From: Euglena gracilis
Taxonomy: Eukaryota > Euglenida > Euglenophyceae > Euglenales
Length of the DNA stretch: 64,000 nucleotides
Direction of reading: 5' to 3'
NCBI GenBank assembly: GCA_039621445.1
Contig: CP154954.1
Coordinates: 76,323,137 to 76,387,136, forward strand
Below are positions 24,003 to 64,000 of the stretch, in pieces. Each line of letters starts with the position of its first letter. Position 1 is the stretch's first letter. The notes under the pieces are model-generated. The model did not search any database and was not told where the DNA came from. It saw only the letters and a program-made list of their open reading frames with translations. A program made the translations under genes and the position numbers.

Positions 24003-24265
24003 CACACGCGCGCGCGTGTGTGTGCGTGTGCGTGCGTGTGCTAATGAATGAGTGATTTGATGATTGAGTGAGTTGGTGAGTAAATGAGTGAGTGAGTGAG
24101 TGAGTGAGTGAGTGAGTGAGTGAGTGAGTGAGTGAGTGAGTGAGTGAGTGAGTGAGTGAGTGAGTGAGTGAGTGAGTGAGTGAGTGAGTGAGTGAGTGAG
24201 TGAGTGAGTGAGTGAGTGAGTGAGTGAACGAGTGAGTAAGCGAGCGAGCGAGTGAGTGAGAGAGT
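24003..24265. repeat. (CG/GT)n and (GAGT)n microsatellite
   Basis: Short alternating CG and GT blocks, then about 38 perfect GAGT units (24,077-24,226) with variants GCGA at the end. Confidence 0.95.
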
Positions 24266-25854
24266 GGTGCGTGCGTGCGTGCATAATGGCACAGAGGAAA
24301 GATATTTCAAAACGAACTTTCTGAACAAACACAAATAATCAAGCAACCCACTGTGAGCGATACGAGGAGGGCGGCGATGCCACAGTGTTGCAACAAACAA
24401 GTGCGGCGGCAATGAGGGTCAGTTGAACTTTCCGACCTGGGCATTGCATTTGCGACAGTAATGGACAGTGCCCTTCAGCGAGTCGACAAAGAAAGCAATC
24501 GAGAGACAAAATGGTTGCAAAATGATCGCGCATTCACACATCGAAGTCACGAAGTCACGCACGCACACACACAGACACCCGAATCCTGAAAAATTCCATT
24601 CCGTGGTGTTTCCATGTCCCTCGTCAATTGCATAAACAGGGTGACAAAAATAGCCACGACCAGGGGGGGACATTCCTGGGGGGGGACAACTAAGACAGCC
24701 AGGAATGCACTTTTCTTGTTTGAGTCGCAAAATTCTTGCAGTTTTAATGGAAATGCGCATCCGCGCTTTCTGGAAGCAGAGTGAGCATATGCACTTTCCA
24801 GATGTGTCGCGTGCTTCTTCCGGACTGGGGTAAACACCACGAAACTGAGCCGCTTCACTGCACCATGACCCCAAAACCCACCGTCATTTTCCGGTTCAAC
24901 TACGTATCATGCCGTTTGCGGCTGCTTTGCGACGACTGCGGTGCAGTGTGCAGCTGGGCGCACACTCGGCAGGGTGACACAGGCCAACCTCGACCTCGCT
25001 TTGTCACCGCGTGTTCACCGGTGCATGTCGATGGCTCCTGGGGCTGAGCCTGGAGTCCTGGAGGTCAGCAAGAGAAAGAACTCATTGCAGCCACAGAGAC
25101 ACAGCCTTGCCAAGGGCGAAACGATGGGGTGACATCGAGGCCCAAATGTTGAAGAATGCGAGCTGCGCAGTTTTTGGGAACCCAAGAATGTTGGCAGGTG
25201 CGCGTTTTCGAATGGACACGCAGGCTGGGCGAAGGGGAATGCGCACCTGATTGATGTTGAAGGACACATTGGGCATGGCACGTTGTGTTCCTGACTTGGA
25301 TCCGAGGCATGGACTACTATGATGTGGCCTTGGGCTTACAGAAAATGGGTGTCTCGGGGAGGTCACGTTGAAACGCTACACCTGCATGGGAAACCTGCGT
25401 GGGAAACCCCAGGCTCTGCGACGGGCCAAGCGTCACGCACACACTCATGTCCTTCAGTGGCATGGGAAACACCACCCGTATCTCAAATCATCGGCCAAGC
25501 CAGAATGCGCACCTGCACAACCCAGTTCACCCACCACTGTCCACTGCCCAGCGCTCCTCTTATGAACATGTGAAGCACATGACGACGCACATATGAGCAG
25601 TCTCCCACCCTGAGGTGACAGGGGAGGTTGTTGCTGTTGTTTGTTTGAACCCTGGTCCCAAAAGGTGCATGGCAGTACACGGCACCCTAAACAACTGTGT
25701 TTTGGGCTGCAGTGCACGGTGTCAGGAGTTGTGCCAGGGTCAACACAAGGGATCATGTCAGAGTTCTACACACAATGCGCACTGGGTTGGCACCTTGACA
25801 ATGGACACGCCGATCGCCACCTTCGGTGTCACTCACAAAACGGCCTACCCTCCC

Positions 25855-25980
25855 CCCCCCCTATGTCCAACGACCGGTAACCTCTGTCCTCAGACCCGGG
25901 TCGTTGGACATAGGGAAATTACCAAAAAGGTGTCCTCTGACCGGGGGGGGGGGGGTCGTTGGACACGGGGTCGGGGGAAA
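25855..25980. repeat. GTCGTTGGACA repeat family
   Basis: CTATGTCCAACGACCGGTAA at the left and GGGTCGTTGGACATAG or GGTCGTTGGACACGGGG at the right, with TGTCCTCTGACCGGGG between. Similar units at 26,415-26,480, 16,585-16,795, 39,755-39,790 and 48,215-48,285, i.e. a dispersed element with C-run/G-run ends. Confidence 0.5.
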
Positions 25981-26409
25981 AAAGTTTGCCGAAAACCCCC
26001 CAAACAGGTCAAAATTTTCCTTCCGGCGCTTCGCGCCTCCATTTCCAGCCCTGTCAACAAATATTTCCTCAAATAGCAACTAAAACGTACCTTCATGCCG
26101 CGGGATTTCACAAAAAAACAAAGATACCCAGTCGACAATCCCTGCATTCCATCAACCATCTTCACTCCATCATACAACCTAGCAAACACCCGAAAATGTC
26201 GTGGTGGAATGTTGGGAGTGTGGTGAAGCTCCTTCAACAACCGCAGGCACTATCTCCCCGGTGGAGCGCTCATAATGCACAAAACTCCCCAGAGGGAACA
26301 CTTTAATGGACGATGGGCTGCGGGGTAGAGGACAAGGGCGGAAGAAAAGCCTTTCAGGGCTGGCAAACCTCCGGTTTTCGCACACCTGCAAAAAAAAACA
26401 TCAAACCCC

Positions 26410-26482
26410 CGAAAAGGTGTCCTCTGACCGGGGGGGGGGTGGTCGTTGGACATAGGGGGGTCGTTGGACATAGGGGGGGGTA
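26410..26482. repeat. GTCGTTGGACA repeat family, fragment
   Basis: GGTGTCCTCTGACCGGGG, GTGGTCGTTGGACATAGGG twice. Confidence 0.45.
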
Positions 26483-27079
26483 CAAACACGTAATTATTGC
26501 ACGATGCGAATGGGGTCAAAATACGATACCACCGCCAAACCCAAGAATTTCTCCCTTCCTTCTTTTTCCACACATTCCACTGGCTCCTCTCCCCCAGTAC
26601 TCCCGCAGCCAGAATCACAGCCGGCCAGCCAAGCAATGAGATCAAGAGTGTGCATATACACATTCTTGTCCCACATCCAACCTTGGAGAGGAGCCATTTT
26701 GTCCTTCACAGAGAGGGGGGTCCGGAAGCATCGTGACAAACTCGAGGCACCAAAAGCCAGGTGTTCTCCGTCTGCATTGCATATTTCAAAACTTCAAGGC
26801 CTTCCAGGGGGGTGTTTTCCAAAAACCCTCCAAAAACAGCCATAAATTTCCAAAATCGGCGTTCTAAAACAGACCTGTCTACATCAACTGCAATTTTTTT
26901 TCAGCCTGGAAAAGGTGGGGTGGGCCAAGCGGAAACCCGCGTACCTCAAACGTGAAGAAAATGGAAAAAATATTGGGCAAACTAAGTCAGATGGGGGATG
27001 AATGAAGCAGAGCTCCGTTCCATGGCTTGAGGAACCAGAGCCGCGCAGCAAAGGAGGGCAAGCCAACCCCCTTCCACAG

Positions 27080-27290
27080 CCAGCGCCCCATCCCTGTCGC
27101 CAGCCCCAAACATGGGCGGTCCCACAGGGTGGTGTGCCAGGGGGACCATGAGGAGGCGGCCCGCGGAGCGGAGGCCGTGCGCCGTTGGAGGGCTGCTGGG
27201 CGGGGCTGTGTGCCGCGGAGGGGTGCGCCGAACTGTGTGCAATGCCACCGGCAGGCCCCCCGAGGCAAAGCACGACCCGTGGACGCCTGG
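27080..27290. other. GC-rich, coding-like island of unknown strand
   Basis: About 200 bp of GC-rich sequence open in several frames on both strands. Position suggests the missing last exon of gene B on the minus strand, but none of the frames shows the expected H-x-C-P-x-C knuckle. Confidence 0.25.
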
Positions 27291-27549
27291 TGTGGGTTTA
27301 AGCACGCCCTCCCCATGTCCGGCTTGGGTTGCAAGTGCTCCGCCTCGCAAAGTGGTGGCAACACAGGCGGTCAAGGATGCGCACGTGCGCATCAAAACAC
27401 AATCAACAAAAAATGCATCACACATTCTTTGGAAAGGCGGTGAGGAACCGAATTAAAAAAAAATGCAACTTTGGGAGGTCTTAATACCTATTAGCATCCG
27501 GAGGGATGGGCTGGACCCTCCCCCTCCGGTCAAAGGATGGGGTTGGGCA

Positions 27550-27856
27550 CATGCTTGTGCTTACCAACCGGGGGGGGGAGGGGTGGGTGGGTGCTACAGG
27601 GTGCCTGCCCCAAGCAGGCACACCCCCCCCCCCGGGGGGAATGGGGTCCGGGGGGGGGACCCAGAAAATTTTCATTGAAAATGGCCTTTTCCGGGCCCCT
27701 GGCGCCGTCGGCGCCGGGGTCGGAGGGGGGTGCCTGCTAGGGGCAGGCACCCCCCAAAACCCTACCCCCCCCCGGGGGGGGGGTCGGATCGGGTGCTATG
27801 GGGTGCCTGCCCCTAGCACCCCCCGTGGGTTAGGCACCCGACTAAGCACAAGCCTG
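27550..27856. mobile_element. hAT-like MITE, 307 bp, perfect 8-bp duplication
   Basis: Ends CATGCTTGTGCTTACC and the inverse of CAGGCTTGTGCTTAGTC, with GTTGGGCA immediately outside both ends (27,542-27,549 and 27,857-27,864). Contains GGTGCCTGCCCC/GGGGCAGGCACC arms and a GGCGCCGTCGGCGCC hairpin. Related to the copies at 56,818, 13,505 and 4,873. Confidence 0.85.
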
Positions 27857-27980
27857 GTTGGGCAGCCCTACCTGACCCCAGACACCTTATATTGAACCCT
27901 ACCATCAGCTAATGCCATTTTGATCGGCGGGGCAGCCTTTTGCGGACAACTCACCTGGAGGGGGAGGCGGGACTGGCAAC

Positions 27981-28085
27981 CTTTTGCGCGGGGCACAGCA
28001 GAAAAAGCCGAAGAGGCAGGCAGCGCCGCAGACGGCCCAGTTCATGATTGAGATTTCCTTTCTTATGTCCGACATGCCTTGGGCG
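27981..28085 (-). CDS. Gene B exon: Cys-rich hydrophobic segment
   Basis: AQGMSDIRKEISIMNWAVCG then AACLFGFFCCAPRKR. Acceptor CTGCAG, probable donor AG|GTTGCC. The hydrophobic core of about 15 residues with C-C and a basic end resembles the membrane-inserting segment of LITAF proteins. Confidence 0.55.
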
Positions 28086-30209
28086 CTGCAGGGTAAAGAA
28101 GGGGACATCGGCTTGGAAGAAGAAGAGTCTCCCCCAAGCCTTTCCCCTGGGCACTCGACTCCTGTCAAGTTTTGTTAAGCGAAAGGCAACGGGAATGCAC
28201 TTTGCTCTGTTGAATGGCAAATAATGGTTTCATCCGGCAAAAATGACACATTGGAGTGTGTGGAATGACATTGGAGTCAGGCTGAACACCAACTGCTGAA
28301 GAAATTACTTGGGGCCAAATATGTTCTCGTCAAATGGAAAAAATTTGTGCTCAAAAATGCGACTGGGCATTGGAGGATTAAATTCTGTTTATTGTTGGGA
28401 TGGCTAAGACGCGAAATAATTTTAGATTTTCAGTGAACACCACACATTTTGAAAAACAAAGATTAACCAGACTTTCCAGGAAAATTCTTTTCAAAGCGCC
28501 CAAGGAAACTTTAAACAAATCACAAATGCTGTTGGGCTCGGCATTTCCTTGGATTCTGAAGGCACAGAACGGACTGTCCACTTTTTCCCTCCAAAAAGAC
28601 TCATGAAATTTTTGGAAAGAATTTTTTTTTAGAAATATATCCTTCGAAACCTTTTGGAATGAATGCCAATGCTTATCCGAGAAGAGTTTTGGATGATCCT
28701 TCTTCGCCCTTATGTGTTCCCAGTGATCAGAGAGACTTCAAAAAGGATAAAACATGTGTAAAACACACATACAAATGCATCTCGAGCATAAATACACACT
28801 AGTGTGCACATTTGCACACACACACACAAACACACACACACACAATACGTTGCACAACTGATATTTTGGTTTTAATTGTGGGAAGGAAAATATGCTGAAA
28901 AGCAAAAAAAGGTTCCACATTTATTATTCACAAATATAGCACATGCCTTACTTCACTATGCAGTGAGCAGAAGCTTAACCTACATGAAGTTTGAGCCGAA
29001 TAGGTCCAATATCATATGATATTTTTTTCCCTCAAAACTGTCCAAAATGGCAGCCCACCCTAATTCCATTGGTTATTCAATAAGGGTCTATTCGCTGCTT
29101 GCAAAACAGCGCTGCAGGGGTGCCTAACTCCCTCCCGGTCAAAATAGACAGATACCGCCCATGCCTGGTCCAGGGAAGGGGCCAACGTTTCGGCCAGACA
29201 GCGGGTGACACCCCGGGACACACTTGCAGTTGGGGCACATGATGAGCTGCGGGTTTTCCCCGAACCGGGGCGGCGGGGCCATCGGCACTCCTTGGGACAC
29301 TGGGTGAGAGGCACAGGAAAGTATGGCGCCCTCCCAAAATGGAAAAAAGGGTTTCGTAATTGGACGAGACCCCAAAGGACCACAAGGAGATTACACATTG
29401 GAGGCAGGCTTATGCTTAAGGACCCGGGGGGGGGGGTACTGGCTAGCCAATCACCGGCGCGAAGCGCCGGAATTTTTTTTGGGGGACCCCCAAAAATGGT
29501 CAAAAATGCCCGTTTTTGGCCATTTTTGGGAATTTTTGGAACAAAATCAGCCCAAAACCTATTAAAAACCTCATTTCCACCTCGGTGCGCAGCGCCGGAG
29601 GAAAATTTTTTCCCAGTTCGGGGGACCCCCGGACCCCCCCCAGGGGGGAGGGGGGTCTAGCTAGTCCATTTTTTCCAGTGTCTAGCCGTCACTGGAAAAA
29701 AAAATACACTAGCTAGCCCTGCTAGCAGACCCCCCGGGGGGGTCTGCTAGAAATCCCACTAGCAAAATTTGGACTAGCTGCAGTCCAGCCCCCCCCCCCC
29801 GGGGGGTACTGCAATCCCTTAAGCAGAAGCCTGATTAGAGGAGTCCTGCTACTAACCAGATTGACACCAAACCTTGGCTTTGATGTTCTCGCAAATGAAA
29901 GGGGCCAACATGGTGTGAGCACCATGAAAAAAAAATGCAGGATGATAATGTTGCAAAAGTAAAAGACATTTATTGGGGATTTGTCAATGTGCATACAAAC
30001 ACGCATATACACATACAAACACACATACATGCATGCATGCATGCATGCATGCATGCATACATACATACATACATACATACATACATACATACATACATAC
30101 ATACATACATACATACGTACGTACGTACATACATACATACATACATACATACATACATACATACATACATACAAACATACATACATACATACATACATAC
30201 ATACATACA

Positions 30210-30240
<31 letters not shown>

Positions 30241-30934
30241 CGTACACATACGGCAGCCTCCAACTAAATGCCCCCCGGGGGGGGGGCATATAGTTGGGTC
30301 AGGGGGTTCCAATTTTTTTTTGCGTTATTGAAGGAATAGGGTTCAGGTGAAGAGCTAGGGTTCGGGTTTGGCCTAACTTATAGATTAGTGTTAGGTGTAC
30401 AAGTTAGGCCTGAAGTTAGGCCGAATTCGTAACCCTAACCCTACTCCATCATTAACGCAAAAATTTTTTGGAACCCCCTGATCCAACTAGATGGCCCCAG
30501 GGCATTTAGTTGGAGGCTGCCAGACATACACACACACATACACACATATACACACACGTATGATCATACACACACACACACACACACATGGATATACATA
30601 TATACAGACACATACAACATATATTTCACACATGATAACGTAATGTAATGTATGCATATGTACATATATGTAATGTATAGAGTGTATGTCGTGTGTAGAC
30701 CCACTGGCCATTGGACGCCAATCAAATGTTAAGGGGGCATAATTAAAATGAGCAGCCCCTGGAGGCCAACGTGCAGGGGAGGGAGATAAGGAGGGACACA
30801 CCCTGCATCGTTTGAACAGGGGGAGGTTCATAATCCACTTGCCCTTCCATCGGCTCGGGGGCCGGGATCACGGGCACCTTCATCGGCTGCATAACCATTG
30901 GCTGGGGTCCGGAGTGGTACGTCTGGGAGGCCAT
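27981..30934 (-). CDS. Gene B (split gene, 3' end not found): LITAF-like small membrane-associated protein
   Basis: Three minus-strand exons: 30,839-30,934 (starting ATG, Pro/Met/Gln-rich, MASQTYHSGPQPMVMQPM), about 29,224-29,285 (GENPQLIMCPNC) and 27,981-28,085 (IMNWAVCGAACLFGFFCCAP). A proline-rich N-terminus, then a CPNC knuckle, a T/I-rich strand and a Cys-rich hydrophobic helix is the order in LITAF-domain proteins. These proteins bind zinc and insert the hydrophobic part as a monotopic anchor in late-endosomal membranes. The second knuckle (expected H-x-C-P-x-C) was not found in the remaining 27 kb region, so the gene is incomplete in my reading or the domain is degenerate. The junction 29,224 to 28,085 is conventional: GTGTGT donor, CTGCAG acceptor, in frame (CPNCNAQGMSDIRKEI). 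The family assignment is a judgement from short motifs. Confidence 0.45.
29224..29285 (-). CDS. Gene B exon: CPNC knuckle
   Basis: PPRFGENPQLIMCPNCN. The left edge is a GTGTGT donor (phase 2). Right edge uncertain (29,275-29,295). It lies 120 bp left of the mobile element at 29,405. Confidence 0.5.
29405..29833. mobile_element. hAT-like MITE (family of 20,029), inside a gene B intron
   Basis: Ends CAGGCTTATGCTTAAGG and CCTTAAGCAGAAGCCTG. Flanks ATTGGAGG and ATTAGAGG agree at 7 of 8 positions. The interior closely follows the outer 20-kb element in reverse order, including the GGCGCGAAGCGCC hairpin, the GTTTTTGGCCATTTTTGGG stretch and the GGGGGTCTAGCTAGTCC block. Confidence 0.8.
29995..30251. 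repeat. (CATG)n(CATA)n microsatellite
   Basis: CATG units, then a long CATA array with a GTAC variant block in the middle; continues on the other side of the foldback element as CA-rich sequence. Confidence 0.95.
30252..30521. mobile_element. Foldback element with telomere-like units, inside a microsatellite
   Basis: Arms of about 110 bp are inverse copies: GGCAGCCTCCAACTAAATGC, then AGGGGGTTCCAA, T/A-rich and GCGTTA, against the mirror on the right. The centre has TAGGGTT and CCCTAACCCTA units. Flanks ACACATAC and AGACATAC match at 7 of 8, but they are microsatellite sequence, so the duplication is weak evidence. Confidence 0.65.
30839..30934 (-). CDS. Gene B exon 1: Pro/Met-rich N-terminus with start codon
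   Basis: ATG at 30,934-30,932; 32 codons to a GTGGAT donor: MASQTYHSGPQPMVMQPMKV then PVIPAPEPMEGQ. Low-complexity Pro/Gln/Met composition as in LITAF-family N-termini. The start is the first Met of a GC-rich island. Whether an upstream non-coding exon exists cannot be seen. Confidence 0.5.
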
Positions 30935-31049
30935 TGGGCCGCGAGAGGAGCAGCCTGGAAAGGAGGGGGCCAAGGTGGGGGGCAACACCCTCTCTGCCGG
31001 CCGATTGATCACATTAAAAAAGGTTGGTCATTTTCGGTCTACATATCAA

Positions 31050-31410
31050 CCCCCCCAGAATAAGGCCCCCAAAAAACAACACCACCCCTGGCCCTTCTGA
31101 GAAAAAATCCATGAAATGGACCCCCCCCCATAAAAGTGGAAAAGGAATAAACGGAGGCTTGAAGAAAGGCACGACAAGAAGAGGTGAAAGGTGAAATGTG
31201 AAAAAGCTTTTTCTTGTGTCCCACTTTGGCCATTCTCGGAGATATCTTTAAAATGGAGTGAGAATCAGTGCTCAAAGGGGCATCCCGTAAAAAATTTCCA
31301 GCAAAAATCCATAAAAATGGACCCCCCCATGAATAAGACCCCCCCCTCAGGCTTCCAGCACGGACCCATGAAGGGACCCGGGGTCTTATTTTGGGGGGGG
31401 GGGTTATTCA
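31050..31410. repeat. AATAAGACC family, long copy
   Basis: GAATAAGGCCCCCAAAAAAC at the left, GGACCCCCCCATGAATAAGA and GGGGTCTTATTTTGGGGGG at the right. No exon seen in this stretch. Confidence 0.45.
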
Positions 31411-32094
31411 GGCGGTCAGTTGGAAGGAAGAGCCACTGGCTGTCTTTTCCCCTCTCTCTGTTGGACAGGGGTGGAGTGCTAGAGATGCGTCCATCGGCGT
31501 ACGTATCTGGCATGGTATGGGTGACGGTTTGATTTCCACCTGACCTCCTGGGCTGGGCAATTGGCCCTGCCAAGGTCCCTCACAGGTCCCTAAAGTCAAA
31601 AAGAAATCTGGCGCAAAAAGAACCGCGGGCTAAACTTTTAAACTTTTTAACTTTTTAACAATCTCCCCACTCTCACAGTCGTCCTCTTGGTCATGGAATA
31701 GATCTGAAAAGAAAGCTTGCTAAAAGGAAAATGTTTCATTGAACCCTGCCCAATTTTAGATGCCCACTTTTGGTGTTTCTGTCCATTCAAAATGCCCCAG
31801 TCCCACTCCAACATTCCCACAGCAGTTTCTTTTCACAAATGCCTTATAAGGGTCTGACATTCTGATTCGCAAAATGACCAATTCTGGCACAAATTCAAAA
31901 AAAAAAGACCCAGACCCCCCATCCCACCCCTGGGGCGCCTTCCGAGCTAACATAGCCTGCTGGGAAGGAAGAGCTGGATCGGAAAGGGTGCTGTATTGGA
32001 ACACTGGCTTGCACGGGCAGAAAATGCAGAAAATGAGGCACAGAGGCCCATGCGCAGTGCGTGGCGGATTGTGGCAGGTCAGGTCACGATACAT

Positions 32095-32215
32095 ATGGCG
32101 GCCGTTGGTTCTGCCGGGGCTGAGGCGTGAGGGAGGGTCCCCAGCTGTGGTCCGCAGGGCGAAAGGCGGTCCGCGTACGGCCAGCCAGGGCCGTGGAGTG
32201 GCAGCTCCGCCACGG
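32095..32215 (-). CDS. Candidate exon, unassigned
   Basis: GC-rich island with an open minus frame (VAELPLHGPGWPYADRLSPC...). It lies between the proposed end of gene A and the proposed start of gene B. Could be a missed exon of either or a short separate gene; no family recognised. Confidence 0.2.
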
Positions 32216-32589
32216 AAGGACATCAAAACGCCCAAACATTCCCCGTGCCATTCCGTGGTTTTTTGCACGTGGAGGAACTTCCAGGTTTCCATTCAGATCA
32301 CCCTGGAAAAACGCGTTATCGGTGTGTTTGATGGCATCCAGGAGCGATATTCCTGCTTTGCAAAGCTCACGTTTTTGTTTTGAACATGTGGTAAAACCAC
32401 ATAAAATTTGCAGTTTTCAGTTCACCTGTGCTTCTTTTTTGTCTTGTTTTAACAGTCCATGTTGTGATGTAAATCCCTGCATCCCCTCCGGAAAGAATGG
32501 GATCTTGTACATTCCTTACAGCCAAAACGTCCCAGCAAGGAACCAAATTTCCATATCCCATAATTTTTTATCCCCCCCCTGAACAAGGA

Positions 32590-32870
32590 TGGTTTTTGAT
32601 ATTGGTTTTCGGGGGGGGGTCCCGATAAATTTGGATAGATTGACACCCCGATATCCTCGACAAAAGTTGGTAAAACCAATATGATGATTTTGTGCCCCGA
32701 TATCCTCATTTTTGTGATTTGGAGAATCCCAACGTCGCCCAAAAACAACAAAAAGAGTACGTTAACCGCCCCAATAAAGCCGATATTTCACGATATTATT
32801 TTTTCGGACCCGATAGATTCAATCGGGTTTTCGATAAACCCGATACGGGCCGATATCCATATCCATCCTT
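32590..32870. repeat. CCCGATA / GATATC-rich tract
   Basis: CCCGATA, CCGATATCC, CGATAAA and GATATTGG recur at least ten times in both orientations within 280 bp. No gene seen. Confidence 0.4.
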
Positions 32871-33421
32871 GCCCCGAAATTTACATTCTGAACTCTCGCC
32901 CCCACACGACTGTGGAGCAGCGTCTTGGGTCCAAGCATCAATCTTTGGATCCTGGCTCCTCCCCCATGCACCATCCACTCAGCAATGACGGCTGCATGGC
33001 TGGACCGCGTGGAGACAGTTTCTTGGGGTGGTAAGCCTTGGGTAACAGACAGCTTTGGGGGAGGGGGCCTGGGCATTCCTTTAAATTCCCGAGACCACTG
33101 GGCAGGTGACAGGAGGCAGGCACCTGAAGAACAGGTTAGCAAGCAGGGTTCTTCTTAACAACCCCCCCGGGGGGGTGCTGTGGTGACGGGGGTGTCTGAA
33201 GGCAGCCCCCTTTCAGGGGTGGGGGGGGGGTCAGGTTTGGGGGCCGGCAGGGTCCAACCCGGGCGTATTTCCCTCTCAAATGGCCGTTTCAGTCACTGAT
33301 GCATTCGACGCCTGAGACTGTACTCCCAATGGGGGGGGGGAGGTCCTCCCCTGACAGGCAAGACCCCTTGGGCCGGGCCACGCCACGGTGGCCGCGCCTG
33401 GCCTCGACCTCGGCCCCAGCG

Positions 33422-63566
<30,145 letters not shown>

Positions 63567-63599
63567 CTTCAGCAGGGGGCCCAGCCAACCCGGAGCAGG

Positions 63600-63995
63600 G
63601 GATTTCTTGAGGACCCTGGGGGGGGGGAGTCCAGCCAGGGGGTCAGCTGGAAAAAAGGTGATGGCTGGACCCCCCCAGGGTATTAAATGAGGGGGGGAGG
63701 GGGGAGGGGGGTGGTCCTGGACCCCCCCTCTCCTCTGGGGATAACCTGGGAAAAAATTTGAGGGGCTTCAAAAAAGTGCCCAAAACCGCATTTTTCAGGG
63801 AGTTCCACCAGCTGCCAGGCCCGGCTGGCACCCGAAAACAGGCAAAAAATGTTCAAATCCAGCTGGATTTTTTTTACCAAAATTTGAGGTAAAGACCCCC
63901 CAAAAAACCCTCAAAAATGGCCACGTTTGACCCCTTTTGGCTGCTTTTTTCAACAATTTTTTTCGGTCCAGCCCGACGAAAACTTTCTCACCACT
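63600..63995. mobile_element. Element fragment at the right edge
   Basis: No coding island right of 63,570. G/C runs and GCTGGACCCCC units, then CCCAAAACCGCATTTTT-like stretches as in the other MITE interiors. Continues beyond the window. Confidence 0.35.
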
Positions 63996-64000
63996 CGACC

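Larger units (their letters stand above)
21000..27060. other. No certain gene; repeats and degraded elements
   Basis: Contains the inverted-repeat region at 22.8 kb, microsatellites at 23.4 and 24.0-24.3 kb, GTCGTTGGACA elements at 25.9 and 26.4 kb, and otherwise ordinary sequence. The plus-strand reading frames at 21,142 and 24,781 show no family and no splice sites. Confidence 0.45.

Noticed and set aside
24077-24226. (GAGT)n array as a possible CRISPR or minisatellite
   Set aside because: Perfect 4-bp units without spacers: a plain microsatellite.

Overview
This is a eukaryotic, intron-dominated window: no operons, no ribosome-binding sites, and no long real open reading frame. Coding information sits in small (39 to about 180 bp) GC-rich islands, nearly all on the minus strand, separated by introns of about 0.2-2.3 kb that are full of microsatellites, G/C homopolymer runs and short inverted-repeat elements. 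Two kinds of intron occur in the same genes. Some have ordinary ends (GTAAGT, GTGAGC or GTGTGC donors, pyrimidine-AG acceptors). Others have no GT or AG at the junction but follow one rule: three free bases, then CA at the 5' end, pairing with a TG followed by five free bases at the 3' end. Ten junctions built by this rule restore the reading frame. Ends of this kind are known as the nonconventional introns of euglenids, so the best guess is a Euglena-like euglenid; this is inference, and other large-genome protists are not excluded.

Three minus-strand genes can be read. (A) About 63.6 down to 33.4 kb: a very large membrane protein whose N-terminal part is a chain of WD40 repeats (about 63.6-50 kb). 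A helical linker follows (about 49.6-45.9 kb), then a TRP/polycystin-like ion-transport domain with pre-S1 region, S-helices, pore helix, S6 and post-S6 tail (45.2-36 kb), and probably a short C-terminal tail ending in a stop codon at 33,422. Its start lies beyond the right edge or is unrecognised. (B) 30.9-28.0 kb: a small gene resembling LITAF-domain proteins (Pro/Met-rich N-terminus, CPNC zinc knuckle, cysteine-rich hydrophobic segment); its last exon was not found. (C) 6.3-0.5 kb, running off the left edge: a gene with a 5-hydroxymethyl-dUMP DNA kinase helical domain (HMUDK_hel-like), readable through eight exons whose junctions are in frame.

Between and inside these genes is a dense record of transposition. 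The clearest elements have ends starting CAGG (or CATG) and 8-bp target-site duplications, the signature of hAT-type DNA transposons. They include a 2.1-kb AT-rich element at 9,204-11,312 with a perfect duplication, a nested pair at 20,029-20,911 in which both elements have perfect duplications, and copies at 27,550, 29,405, 56,818 and 57,664. Most of the short ones share an odd architecture of G-run/C-run blocks around a small GCGC hairpin. A decayed plus-strand retroelement (RT thumb, RNase H, NPPW domain; DIRS-like) lies at about 18.8-19.7 kb, and a 270-bp foldback element with telomere-like units sits inside a microsatellite at 30.25 kb.

Simple repeats are unusually abundant: (CATA)n, (CA/GT)n, (GCAC)n, (GAGT)n and a 390-bp CATATA array. 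I saw no tRNA, rRNA or CRISPR, and no promoter I could defend.
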